From NCBI GenBank assembly GCA_950295325.1, contig OX485803.1, positions 62,199,554-62,263,553 of the forward strand: a stretch of DNA of 64,000 bases, in the 5' to 3' direction. A program made the translations under genes and the position numbers. This document shows positions 31,497 to 43,973 of this stretch, piece by piece. Below the pieces are notes generated by a model. It was not told the DNA's origin and ran no database searches. It saw only the letters and a list, made by a program, of their open reading frames with translations. The number at the start of each line of letters is the position of its first letter. The first letter of the stretch is position 1. Source of the DNA: Polytrichum commune (Eukaryota; Streptophyta; Polytrichopsida; Polytrichales; Polytrichaceae).

Positions 31497-34400
31497 ATGA
31501 TGATGATGGGGAGTAGTTTGAGTCCGATGTGGAGACGGAAACAGCAACAACAGCGGACTCCGCGACGCGGATCATCTCAACTGGCGAAGCATCTGCGAGT
31601 CACGGATCTCATCTCCATAGGTTGACTTCTATTCCGTAACAGATGTCTCTAAAATGATCACTTGTAATGAATTCACCATAATTTGTTATGCTCAGTCGTG
31701 AAGGAGAGCAACATGATGATGCTTGGAACGACTCGGGCATTATACAAGAGAGGAATTATACATTGATACCATTTGCGTCTGTCGGAATTAGGAAAAAAGA
31801 GGTAATCTTACACTTTCAAATTTCAAAAATCAGAATTTTAAGGCAGGAGTAACCATCCGATTCCAAACCCCCTAAGTTAGTAGGTGTTATTGATTTTTAT
31901 GATAGTCTCGCGAATGCTTAATATAATGCGAAAGCAAGTTTGATAAATTATGATGATGCTCTCCAAACAAACCAGGTTCTAAACATGCTGACTGACCCCT
32001 GATAACTTAGTGCTACACTGCGATAACTGTTGCATTTGGATCATTTCACGGCCTCTAATTGGGATCTGCTTTACACGAACTGTCTCTTTGAGCATTGATA
32101 GAAGTCCTGTCTTTTTGAATTAAAAAGACTCGGGGGCAGACTCCAGAGACTTGCACCGGCGGATTTTGTTCTTGTGTGATTCCAGGGGCACAAGGAGGAT
32201 CTGTACAGAGTCCGGTGAAGCAAGTAGCAATAGCACCTGTTTCTCCTCTGTGAAAAATTTCTAATATCAAAGGAATTTCCATGTGGACGGGGAAATAACT
32301 TACTTCACATCATGATTGTCATGACATGGATCGTTTGTTTCTTTTTCTTCCTTTCGCTAAACCTGTATCATACCCGCCTCGGGACGGACACCCTCGTGGC
32401 AGCACGTCCGGTTACCCAGGCTGGGTCAGAATTCCTGGTGAGAATGTAGTGCGTCTGAGTGTCGTGGAGTCTGTCGGAGCTTCTTCTTTTGTTTTGCAGC
32501 TGAATTTGTGGTGAGAATTGCAAGAACAAGAGTGAGATAGAGTCAAAACAAAAACCAGCCAGCAACCTTTGACCTAAGCTTGCTTTGGAGAGGCGGGGAT
32601 GCACACATCTAGTTTTACATTGGGAGACGGGTACTAGTGCCGATGAATTAACAAGGGACCTTAAAACCATACATACGACGGCGATTCTTCGTAGCATTCT
32701 TTTGCAGCTGGATTTGTGATAAGAATTGTAAGAAGAATAGTGAGACTTAAAATAAAAACTAACAATCCTTGACCTAAGCTTGATTTGGTTTGCAGAGGCT
32801 GGGATGCACACATCTAGTTTTGGGATGGGAGAGGGGTGCTAGTGCTAGTGCTAATGACGAGTTGGGGACCCAAAAACCATACAAAGGAAGGCGATTCTTT
32901 ATAGCACCAATAATTTCACGATAAAGAGTTTGTTATGGTACTTCTTTGAGACTCTGGAAGAATGAAACCATTTGCTTCGTGAACTGAACTGAAATTTGGC
33001 ACTAAGAGATAATGGCTTGTGAATTTGGTTTGGTTTCTAAAGTATCGGTGCAGCGGTGTACGTGTTGGGAAACTAATGCTTATGAATCAATAGGGGACCC
33101 TTTGAAAACCATACATGGGAAGCCATGCGTTTCTTCACAGCATCTTTCATACCACAAGTAGGGTGTTCGGTACTTTCTTCTGAGACTCTGGAAGAATGAA
33201 ATTGGTTTGGTTTCTCAAGTATCGGTTTCAACGATCAGTGCAGCGGTGTACGTGTTTCGATACTAATGCTACTGAATCAAAAGGGGACCCATTGAAAACC
33301 ATATATAGGAAGCCATGCGATTCTTCATAGCATCTTTCATACCACGAAGTAGGGTTTGTTCGGTACTGTCTTCTCTGAGACTCTGGAAGAATGAAACCAT
33401 TTGCTTCACGAAATGGATTGGAATCTGGAACTAAGAGATGTTGGCTTATGAAATTGGTATGGTTTGTCAGGTATAGGATCAACGATCGGTGCAGGGGTGT
33501 ACGTGTTGGTGGGCACAGTGGCGAGGGAGCGAGCAGGTCCAGCAGTCACAATCTCATTCATGATTGCGGGCATTGCTGCAGCCCTTGCTGCCCTTTGCTA
33601 TGCCGAGCTCTCCAGTCGATGCCCTTCCGCAGGCAGTGCTTACCATTACGCTTACTTGTGTGTGGGTGAAGGGTGAGTTATTTATATGCCCAACCCCAAG
33701 CTCTCAATGATGAATGGCAATCAATGGGTTGAAGTAAATGTATTGAAGTAAGGGGTCGTGATGGCAAAGAGATTGATCGCGCAGAGAAAAGAGATTTCAC
33801 TCTTTTTGTGGTTTTGACCTGCAATTCGACCACATGAGTCAGCAAAGCTCGCGTTAGGGTTTGCAAACAATGATTTCGAAGATCCCTCCCTCCATCCGAA
33901 AGTGAAGGCATTCTATTCAGGGGTATTTCGTGGCAAAAGGAGCTTGTGATTTTGACCTGCAATTTGATCACATGAGTGAGCAGAACTTGCTTTGGGGTTT
34001 TCAGGGTTGCGTGGACGGTTTGTTGCAACCAATGGTTCTAATGCCCTTCTCTCCATCTAAAAGTGAAGGCCCTCTAATAAGGGGGTGTCGTTGCAAAGAG
34101 ATTGAATGCACAGATTAAAGAGAATTCATTCATTTTGTGGTTTTTGACTTACAATTTGATCCCATGAGTCAGTAAACCTCACATTAGGGTTTGCAAGAGG
34201 TGCGTGTAAGGATTGTTGCAACCAATGGTTCTAAGGTCCTGCTCTATGTCTAAAATTGAAGGCCTTCTAATAAGGGTGGCGAAGACCACGAAATCATAGA
34301 ATTCATTCTTTTTGTGATTTTGACCTGCAATTCGATGGCATGAGTGAGCAAAACTTGCATGAGGGTTTGCAGGGTTGCTTGGATGGTGGGTTGGGGGCTC

Positions 34401-37400
34401 GTACTAGAATATACAATTGGTGGCTCCACAGTAGCACGGGGGATCGCTCCTAATCTGGTATCTATCACCTGCAATTGCTCACATAATTCCTGGGTTTAAA
34501 ATCCACATCATTCTCTGAAGTACATCATGAATCATCGAAGAAAAGCTTTTAATAATGGAGTTTTTAAACTCACGCAGCACCTATGTCTGCGCTGCTTTTC
34601 TTCTCTTTTCTGTTTTCTTTTTTTAATCTACGCAATGCATTTGATAGAATCCCATGTTCAGATTTGTCATAGGGTTTCGATGATGGCAGGGAGTTTTCGT
34701 TGGAGGCCAGGAAAATTTACCGGCTCTTCTAGTACGGAGAACTATACCAGGGATTGATGTTGTTGTCGATCCATGTGCTGCCCTTCTGGTGATGCTGGTT
34801 ACAGGGCTACTCTGTGTTGGCATCCATGAGGTCTGTACTTTGCTCTGCCTTTCTTTTGCCTAGTCACTTCCGAAGTTAGCAAATGCATCACAGTGGACAT
34901 TTTTGCTCTTGGAATCCAATCCTTGTTACATATGAAGCTCAATACCTAGGAGCCAATGGCATAACCTATTACTTGTATCATTAATGTTGCGTGGTGAGAA
35001 TTCATAAATTGAAAGAGTATGTGGTGGGAATGGCAGAGTGCAAGGGTGCAATCAGTTATGGTCTGTATGAACGTACTAGTTCTTCTTTTTGTGGCAGCCG
35101 CGGGTTTGTGGGCGGGCTTTGCCCATGGCTGGAAAGGTTATGAGCAAAGCGAAGGGTACAGTACAATCTCTCTCTTTCCGGGTCAAACTACAAGAGTTCA
35201 GATAGAAGAGTTATCCTTTATTCAATGGGCTTTCGTCAGGAGTTGGTCCCCTACGAATTTCCATTGCTTGTTTTACATATAAAATCAATGAATTCTCTCC
35301 ACTTGGGGTGCATGCTTCAATGTAGCGTTTGAGTTTTCTAGCAATCTTGGCATGCCAAAATGAGCTTGCCCCTCAATGAACTGATATAGAATGTTCTTGG
35401 CTCAAACCTCAACACTACCTTGGAGGATGCATTGAAAACTTTCTGAACATGGAAGGTGTTGTTTTCAAAACAACCAAACTTCCTTCCAGAAGTTCCATGA
35501 AGTTAAAAGGATGACTCTAGTGAGTCTCTGATTATATGGCAGAATCCTGAAGTTTTGTGCAAGTGATGTGATGAGAATATCTTGCTATGAGTTTTTCAGC
35601 CCCCCTCCTTTGTTGTTTGGCAGGTATCTACCTTATGGGTTTAATGGCGTGCTTGGAGGTGCCGCTACACTTTTCTTTGCATATATTGGGTTCGACACTG
35701 TTGCAAGCACGGCAGAAGAGGTATGCGTGATGCTTATATTACGTCTGCAAATCGAGATCATGTTGCAAAGAATTGGTTGAATAATCTGCAATTATGCATT
35801 GGGTAATTTGCCACAGATGTGCCTCATTTGCCAACCAAACCAGTTTAAGCTCTGTTCCCCAAGCAATTGGTTGACGTCCAATGGTGACTGCATTTTCAAG
35901 GCCTTGTAATTGAACATTGAGATGTGGACAATACAGTTCTTGTTTTGCAGGTTCGGAATCCTCAGCGTGACCTTCCTCTTGGGATTGGGTTGGCATTGTC
36001 CATTTGCTGTGGCCTCTACATATTGGTTTCTGGCGTCATTGTGGGCCTTGTTCCATACAATTTGATGGACCCAGATACCCCAATGTCGAGTGCCTTTGCA
36101 GATAATAACATGCCATGGGCCATGTAATTTTTCTTACCTTGGCAGCGCACATCCTAAGGGCCACTTTCCACTATGGCCATTTGCAATGTCACTTGAGTAA
36201 CTCTTCCTCATTTGTACATAGATAGACGTGTTTGAGTTCCCAAGGCTGATAAATTTCCCTTGCTTAGGTACATTGTTGCTGCGGGTGCAGTTGCAGCCTT
36301 GGCCACAACTCTCATGGGAGCTCTTCTTCCTCAGGTTTGTCAATACAGTGATCTCCCCATTTGAGACTCACACAAATCTTGTTTGGGCACTCTTGTAGAA
36401 AACATCAGACGACATCACGTTTGTCATGGTCTGGTATTTATTTTTATTAATTTTATCTGTCATCTTTCTTACTCAAGTATTGGTGGCCAGCCCAGGATCT
36501 TGATGGCTATGGCGCGAGACGGCTTGCTTCCTCCCTTCTTTAGCACTATACACCCAAAGTCCTTTGTTCCTGTAAATGGGACTGTCTTAACTGGCTGCAG
36601 TGCAACACTCATGGCTTTGATTTTGGATGTTGATCAGCTTTCTGGCCTGGTAAGTGTCCTCTGCCTTTGTAATTCTCTATATATTCTCACTCAAGATTGG
36701 TCAGAAAGCAGATTGATCCAGTCAAGATGTGACTGAACTTTGTTTGATGATTGAGGCATCCAAGAATCTCATGTTATACGGAAAAGTAGAAAGGAATTAT
36801 TTTTACTCATATTATATAGCTGTTAACAACCTTAGAGTTGGCCGTTGAAATAAGATCTGTTTTGTTCAGGCCATGTGTATATGGGGCGAGTGTTTACGGT
36901 TGATATGATCAAGTTAATCTGGCTGTCTTTTGTAAGAGAAAGTGCAGGTATTCTAAAAAATGACTGTTTAAAATTCTATAAGTGAATTGTTCATGTCAAT
37001 GCTGTTTGCTATCTGTTTGAGGAGAAGATCCTTACAAATAAGTAAGCTTCCTATATTTGTGAGGGAAATTGTTGAACCTGGTCAAGTAGAATGATTAGTG
37101 GCTTTCAAGAGGGAGGCTTCTTGTTGAGTATACCGATCATGATAAATAATGTGGGCCACATTATTCAGCTTATTTCCACACTGAAAACACTCAGGAAAAT
37201 ACTGTGGGTGCACAATGTTTACCAACCCATGATATTCAATATCACAGGTCCACATTATAGGTTACCATACTTCTATTGGATTGAAAATAGGTGTTGTGCA
37301 TTTGAAAGACATCCAACCTAGGGAAGGAGGTGGCTAAATCATGGGGGCATGACAAGTGTAACTAGAGTTGCACACTGTTTCCTTGCATGGTGGTGTATAC

Positions 37401-39202
37401 TATGGGCCACGCTATAGGGCTGCCCAGGGTAAGTCTCACTATAGTTATGCCCACACTATTTTACCAAAATCAGTGTAGTACTCGCAAACCAGGAGATGTG
37501 ATGTTATAAAGTGTATCATGTATCTTTTGCAGGTCAGTGTTGGAACATTGTTGGCCTTTACCATTGTGGCTGTTTGCCTTCTCATATTGAGATATGTTCC
37601 ACCTTCAGAGGTTTCGGAGGTTTTACAAACCTTGCCAGGTTCCAGCACTGCTATGGAAGAATATGGATCATCATCTGGCAGCACAGGGCCCATATTACAT
37701 AAAGAAATTATTGAGACAATCGAGGAAGAATTGCAAACGCCTGATTCACCACCCTCGGCCACATCAGGGCTGAGTCAGAATCGTATGTTGTTACAAGAGC
37801 AAGCTAATCTAGCTGGTATTGTTCATCCTCTTCAAGTTTGTGTTTGTCCTGTGTATACTGCAATAGTGTGTGGGTATCTTGGTTCAGCCTGGGTCTCAAT
37901 GGGGGTACATGTACGGGTATAAAATACCCAACCCGGCTAGTATCACAGCCTTTTATATCAGTATCGATAGCCACATGATATTTGCACAAATACCACCGCA
38001 AAACTCCATGATATCACCTCTACACCTTTGGACATTTTATGAATATTTTCAATACCATGACCCATCGGAGTTCAATTCTAAGTTCTCTTTCGACATCCTT
38101 ACCATCTGGTATATGAGAATACCGATACCTGCACAACCCTGGTATGCTTCTATATGTGTATCAAATGTTTGGGGCTGTTGTGGTTAAAACAGAGTCACGC
38201 AGAGAGGAAACAAGGCGGTGGAATGCAGTGTTGGGGATTTCTGGTGCTTGTGTTGGGGTGGTGCTTATCAGCCTGGCTACTGCAGCAGAGAAGCTTTCTA
38301 TGTATGTTGCCTTAGAGAGTTGAACTTCATGTATAATTATGTCAAAATTACAGGCTGCATTGTTTGAGAGTCTTTTATCATCAGAAATTGTAAAGGGCAC
38401 TGGTGTTGACTCCAAATTGAGACTGCAAATATCAATCAAGGTCTTTTTGTTTTTGGTTACACCTGATTTTGTTTCTGATGCTCTATTGGTTGATTGTTTG
38501 GGTATCTTCAGGCCTCTGCGATGGATCTTGGGGACAGTTGGTCTACCCATTTTTATGTCTGCATCAACTGTCCTATTCTTGATTGAACAAGATGAGGGAC
38601 GCCACAAATTCGGGCAATCAGGAGGTGAGTCCTAGGCAGTGAAAATTTTGTTGTTCTTTTCTTTTTGTTGGAGGTGACGTTTTCTTCCTTGACCTTGCGT
38701 ATGATGACACACTTTTCGAATAATAAGCATAAAATCGATATGAATAGGCTTTGGATACGGTGACATTTGAAGAGGTTTTTAATGTTATTTTGCTTCTGCG
38801 CAGGCTTTCATTGTCCGTGGGTACCGGCGCTACCAATTGCAAGTATCCTTGTTAACGTGTATCTGCTGGTCAATTTGGGGTATGTTTCGTCACAATTGAG
38901 TACAAACAGCGCAGTCCAAAATCTTTGATGAGTATGGATGCCAAATTGTATCTCTATATCCCATTCTTGGGTTGATTATCGCTTGTTTGTATCTTGGGTT
39001 TCTCTCTCTCGATTATGAGTCTTTTATTCCCTAGTAACCGAAACCCATGTGCTTACAAGGATGTTTTGACAGGCTTCCCACATGGATGAGAGTTTCAGTG
39101 TGGATGTTTTTGGGAGTAGTAGTGTATCTCTGCTACGGCATGCGTCACAGCCAGCTCGCGAAGCCAGAGCAGATTTTGTATTCGAAATTTGAGGGTGAAT
39201 AA
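31497..39202 (+). CDS. CAT: Cationic amino acid transporter (CAT family, APC superfamily)
   Basis: Multi-pass carrier that moves cationic or broad-range amino acids across a membrane (plasma membrane or tonoplast in plants). Fourteen exons can be read with GT-AG sites and matching phases: 31497-31620, 33471-33672, 34373-34457, 34690-34830, 35037-35155, 35624-35720, 35951-36123, 36268-36334, 36491-36649, 37533-37815, 38193-38301, 38512-38624, 38804-38879, 39073-39202. The sum is 1878 nt, 625 residues, normal for plant CATs. Landmarks: [126 protein letters not shown], and the C-terminal block ending [11 protein letters not shown]. The start could be any of four consecutive ATGs (31,497-31,508). 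The loop in exon 10 is Ser/Glu-rich. Appears intact. Confidence 0.93.
32590..33510 (+). repeat. Tandem duplications in CAT intron 1, including copies of the exon 2 acceptor
   Basis: Units share CATCTAGTTTT...GGGAC..AAACCATAC..A..GCGATTCTT and GAGACTCTGGAAGAATGAAA. Two copies carry the start of exon 2 itself: GTATCGGTGCAGCGGTGTACG near 33,043-33,063, with the end of a second near 33,237-33,251. The true exon starts at 33,471. Neither duplicate has an AG at the splice position (both read AAGTATCGG after TTTCT). They look like decayed duplicates of the intron-exon boundary. Confidence 0.75.
33700..34400 (+). repeat. Tandem repeat in CAT intron 2
   Basis: About four imperfect units, each with TTTTGACCTGCAATTCGA..CATGAGTGAGCAAAACTTGC and AGGGTTTGCAGG, at about 33,813, 33,952, 34,140 and 34,318. 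The last unit supplies the real acceptor of exon 3 (TTTGCAG|GGTTGC at 34,373). Confidence 0.7.
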
Positions 39203-41934
39203 CTAGTATTAGTACTAGGTAATTTCTGTCAACTACACGAAAGCATAGGCGGTGAAAGGAGATGCAGTGAAAGGCCAGACACCCCAGCTTTTGAGCCTCT
39301 TTGCTTGAGGTGGCTTGACCTGCTAGGTACTCCCTCTTCTGTGACTTTCTTTTCTCCCACTCGCAAGACGTTGAGTTTTTTTCCTCTGCCATTAAAACGT
39401 GACTTGCATAGTGTGCTTAATAGAAAAGCTAGTCTTGCATAGTATTCTCAAGAGCTGAGTCTGGATTTAGGACTTAATGCTAGTGCCCGCCATTAAGACC
39501 TTTCTCGATGAAACACCATGAAAGAACTCTAGGATGTAAAATAGGGACCCTCATCCCAAGTCAGCCTATGCAAGGCTAGCTTGGCCCACAGATCCTAGTA
39601 TGACAAGCTAGTAAGCATGTCCTTATAACCTGGCCCCACTCTTTTAGCATTTTAATTTAAGGCTTGATAAAAATTGTGAGACTTTATGCATAAGCTCTCA
39701 AACTCACCTTTTAGCCAACTCACCCGAATACAGTTCCTTGTGTTGATTCAGGGTTGATGCAAATGGGATGCATATGGGAGAGCATGTAGCGCTTGTCACC
39801 TTCAACAATAAGAGGTTGTCGGAGCAGTCATGATTATGCTTTTGTGCTTGTATCAAATCTGTTGCTAGTGGAACACACAAATCACACGCAAAATTCAGTA
39901 TTGTTATTTTGATATTTGTAATTCCAAGTGTGAGATGGACACCGGAGTTGATATTTATTGTTGATATTTCATTAACCCTAGATTTTTCTGGGGTTTTTGA
40001 TTGCTTGAAACAACTGGGATATTCAGTATTACTATACACTCATCTGCCACGAAGAAGCTGCAGTGGTCCTTGAACTTTGTGCCCGTCTACTTAGACCATT
40101 ACAGGTGCAGACAATACTTTCAAGTGTTGCTAAGCTATGCCGGTGTTATTAAGCTACTTTTCTTAATTGAACAGCTAAATGTCATTGGTGTCTGGTTAGG
40201 TGAGGATCAAAGAACAAACACGATAAAGACACATGTTTAAAAGAGATGGAATTATGCCTTCAAATTTTATTAACTAGTTCACACTCAATAGTGACAACAA
40301 TTGAGACGACCTATGTATTCAGGTAAGGAATCAAGAAACATGCACTTCAGATATCCATAACTAATTTAGGGAGATCCGATTTACTATCCGATTTTTGTTG
40401 ATGATTCGTCGTAGATTTCCTGATGCAACAGATTTTTGTTCTGTAAATATAATTAGTAGAAGTTGGATGACATGAAAAATAAACCAAATAACACCCACAT
40501 ACCTTAGAGCAAAGTGCAACTGCAAATATATGTAAGATATTTGTAAGATACTTGCAAATATACACAAACATCAAATGTAGGTAAGATTTTTTGCTGCTTG
40601 TCAGCCCACATACAGGACTTGGTAAACTGGGTCCAAACATGCTCATTGGCTCTAATTCCAACATTAACATCTGATTTCCAGCCCTCGCGTATTTCATGTT
40701 TGAGTGGGTGTTTGTCAATTTGCTCCGGACTTTACGCTAGGTATGCAGCCTGAGTCCAACAATATCTCTTCCAGAGAAGACTTGGCTTGTCTGGTAAATT
40801 GGAAAAGCAAATGCTTTGTGATGCATCTACGTGGCTTCCTTGGTTGAGCCTTTTTGGTCATTTTCATGTTGCCTCGAAATCTGTTGTGATGAATGAGGAC
40901 CGACTTTGTGTTTTGTAGTGTGTGGGCTTCATGACCAAGGCAATCAAAGCTTACTTGAGCACAACGTTTCCTCTTGTCCCATGGTCATCCATAGAAAGGC
41001 TGTCTTGGTTTGGTTGGTTGGCTACGCAAGCACATAATTGGTGGGAAATGGAACTTGTGCCAATCCGCAGCGTTGAATCCCGTCAATGCAGCTTAGCTGA
41101 ATGTAATGTACCTCTGCTCAAGCACATTAAATTGTTCATAATCACCAAATCTCATTTGAAAATTAACACATGAATAAGCAATCACATATTGATCTAAAGG
41201 CTCATCACCTCCCAACACATTGTGGATAGTTGAATGTGCTTGAGTAGAAGTACATACACAAATGGATGTGAAAGTTCATGTAGTGATCATCATGTGTTCA
41301 AGGATCTAAACTTCAAGTAACTTTCTGGGGTGCTCATTAAGCATTTCGTTTCCCAACACCTGCCATGGGGGAGGTAAAAATTATGACCCCTTACATGTTT
41401 GTTGTCGATTCATCCCAGTTGAAGTTCACCAGACTAATGTGGGGTCACTAACCTCAATTTACGTGTTAATTTGGTTTAATACTAATCCATGGGTTCTACA
41501 TAGCAATCAACTTTTTCATCCTCATTGGTAGATGTTGTGCACATTTACCCATGAATGAGCTTGCCTAGCAAATTGAAATTTGGGGATTTGGGGAAACCCA
41601 ACCCACCGATCATAGCCCACGAGATGCCAAGTCCACTTAAAGCCAAAAGGGTGTTGTCATAACATTGCCTCACAACATTCTCCCTAGCCAACAAGCCTAT
41701 TCACATCTGACACACACTAACGTTAAGTGGCCAAGGCTACAAGTCTTGCTCTTTGAGTTGGACCCCCACCAATCTTACCTAAGGTGAAAATGCAAGAAAC
41801 TATATTACAATATCAAGATAACTTACCTTAGCTAGATTGGTGTGGACTCGAGGAACCCAACTCAAAGAGCAAGACATCTAAGGTGGATGTGCCTAATTCA
41901 ATCACTTCTCTTAAGTGAGCACCTATATTGTATC
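39203..41934. other. Intergenic region downstream of the transporter
   Basis: No gene is supported. It includes the CAT 3' UTR, a D-family fragment near 40,195-40,350 and an inverted repeat at 41,741-41,875. Short ORFs on both strands carry no recognisable domain. Confidence 0.5.
41741..41875. repeat. Inverted repeat with ~45-bp arms
   Basis: The left arm (41,741-41,785) has AGTCTTGCTCTTTGAGTTGG and ACCAATCTTACCTAAGGT. The right arm (41,825-41,875) has their complements, with a ~40-bp AT-rich loop between. Likely a small foldback or MITE remnant. Confidence 0.65.
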
Positions 41935-42165
41935 CGAGTGATATGTGGACACGTGTAGATCCAAAAATACACGCTAAAATTTCATGTGCTTAAAATAGAA
42001 TAACCATTCTAAGTTCAATAGTCAACATAATTGACAAATCTAGAATGACCACTTAACGAACACAAAAATCTTCACTTTGAAAATGAAAAAAATATTCATA
42101 TGAGCTCCAAAAACTTATGAGGAAATTGGCCACGGCCTTGATTTGGATTTGCTAATCATCCTTGA
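41935..42165 (+). repeat. Dispersed repeat D, copy C
   Basis: Same ordered blocks as copies A, B and D (ACCATTCTAAGTTCAATAGTC, GACCACTTAACGA, ATATTCATATGAGCTCC, TTGATTTGGATTTGCTAATC). It lies upstream of the ankyrin gene. Confidence 0.6.
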
Positions 42166-42334
42166 TCGGGAAAATTACCCATCACTTTAGAGGCATGTAT
42201 GGAATAAACCTCAAATCAGTAAAGAAAAACCAAAAGATCACAACGTCTCCATAGAAGGATTAAATAATTCCTCTTGGTGTCATATCCATACATGGGCTGT
42301 TAGTGCCATGATTGCGTGTCGCTTGGTGTCATCC

Positions 42335-42548
42335 TGTGCAGTGTCTGGGGAGTTTTTTGGGCATGATCGGCCAAAGTCCAACCGGTTACATGTTGTGATC
42401 GTCCTTTCCTTTAATAATTTGAGGTATATTCCACAGATTCCTCTAAAATGATCGGTTATTTTCCTGGAGTCTTGAACTTCAACCAGTCATTTCTCAAACT
42501 CAACAGGTTCATCTGTAACTAGCAGCCGGTTCTCCCCGTTCATTGATC
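42335..42548 (+). repeat. Repeat shared with the upstream region of the transporter gene
   Basis: Ordered matches to 30,965-31,165 (AGTCCAACCGGTTACATGTTG, GATTCCTCTAAAATGATCGG, TTGAACTTCAACC, GGTTCATCTGTAACTAGC). Both copies end with CCCATTCATTG/CCCGTTCATTG. Confidence 0.6.
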
Positions 42549-43435
42549 CCGCGGTGTTCCGCTACCCCCTTTTCCTACTAGTGCTTCCTAGGGCTCAGGG
42601 ATCTAGGAATCATGGCAAGAAATCAGATGGCGCCACTTTTACCTATGAAATGGTCAAGAGGATTTCTGACATTTCTCACTATTCACCACTGTTCCTGATA
42701 AAATGCCGGTGGTGGCATTTATACATCGGAAAGGGTCGAGGTTGGCCAATTCCAAGCAACCCAATTTCTGCCAGTTCAGGATTACTTGGTGTTTTGTGTA
42801 TATCCCATTTATCCCTAAATTAAGTTCAAGTTGTTGCGAAGCTCCTGCATTTCAATTGCATTCAACAGGAACTTAAAGTCTATTGGGAGACTGATCCTGC
42901 AATTCAATTGCATTCATCAACATGGCAGAAGCATCGGCCCATCACACGTGAGCCGTATCACCAACTGAGCTGTCTAGGAGGTTTGTAGCTTACCTACGCC
43001 AGATTCAGCTTCGCCCTTGGGACTGTGAAACTCACAATCTGGTAAAGATTCTGCTGCATCGCTCGTTTCGAGATCACGGCACTCCGAGCGGAACCGCGAT
43101 GAATTGGAAGAACTCGAAATGCAATCACTCTTGTTGTACACGGAACGGAGAGAGGCAGGAACACTTGGCCAGCCGGAAGAGCATGTATATTGGCAGAATG
43201 GAAAGCAGCAGGATAGCAGTAGGCGCCCAGTAGGCGAATTTCCGTGTCGTTTGTCACAATTTCTGTGTCGATCAAACTGCCGAATTTTGCAGCTTGATCG
43301 CTCACTTGGGGGCTTCTTCATTCATGTCCTTGTGGTGGCAGTGTTTCTGTGCACAACGTGTTTGTGAGCTGACAGTGGAGAAGGCGATCATGGTGGTTTC
43401 TACATTGGTAGAGCGCTTGCAGACATAGTAAAATT
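42549..43435. other. Region upstream of the ankyrin gene array
   Basis: No gene is supported. GC content rises after about 43,000. The overlapping ORFs at 42,974-43,367 on both strands have no domain and no ordinary start context. This may be promoter or leader of the ankyrin gene. Confidence 0.4.
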
Positions 43436-43945
43436 TACCTGCCATATCCCGGGGTTTAGTGTCACCACTTTCGCAGAAAACTCCGCATGCAGGTGGCCCG
43501 ACGAAGGTAAGTATTCCACAATTATGCGTTTCCTTGTCTGAGCGTCTCTTCGATATTCAGATACTTCCGTGGAAATCCCCATGCAGGTGACTCCGACGCA
43601 GCTAAAAATTCACGATTTTGCATCCCGGGGTTTAGTGGCACCAGTTGCGTTGAAAACCCATACAGGTGACACCATTAATCTGTGTATTCACAGTTTTGCA
43701 TCCCGGAGTTTAACGTCACCAATTGCGTAGAAAATCCCATACAGGTGACACCGTTGATCTAAGTATTCACAGTTTTGCATATTCCCGAGATTTATGTCGA
43801 CCACTAGCGTAGAAAACCCCAAGCAGGTAACACCATTAACGTTAGTATTCGCAGGTTTGTAGAATCCCGGGATTTAGTGTCACCATTTGCGTAGAACACC
43901 CCGCCATACAGGTGCCTCCGACGAAGTTAACCATTCCAGATTTTG
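43436..43945 (+). repeat. ~80-bp tandem array (about six units) just upstream of the ankyrin ATG
   Basis: Repeated order: TTGCATCCCGGGGTTTAGTG, CACCA, TTGCGTAGAAAA, CCCATACAGGTGACACC, AAGTATTCACAGTT. Units begin near 43,445, 43,540, 43,618, 43,698, 43,778 and 43,862. Nearly every unit has (C)AGGTGAC or AGGTAA, a potential 5' splice donor. The array ends about 30 bp before the start codon. Confidence 0.75.
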
Positions 43946-43973
43946 CATCCCCTAGAGAAAGGATTCTGGAGCA

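Noticed and set aside
42974-43367. Opposite-strand ORFs upstream of the ankyrin gene
   Set aside because: They mirror each other over a more GC-rich stretch, without motif or start context.
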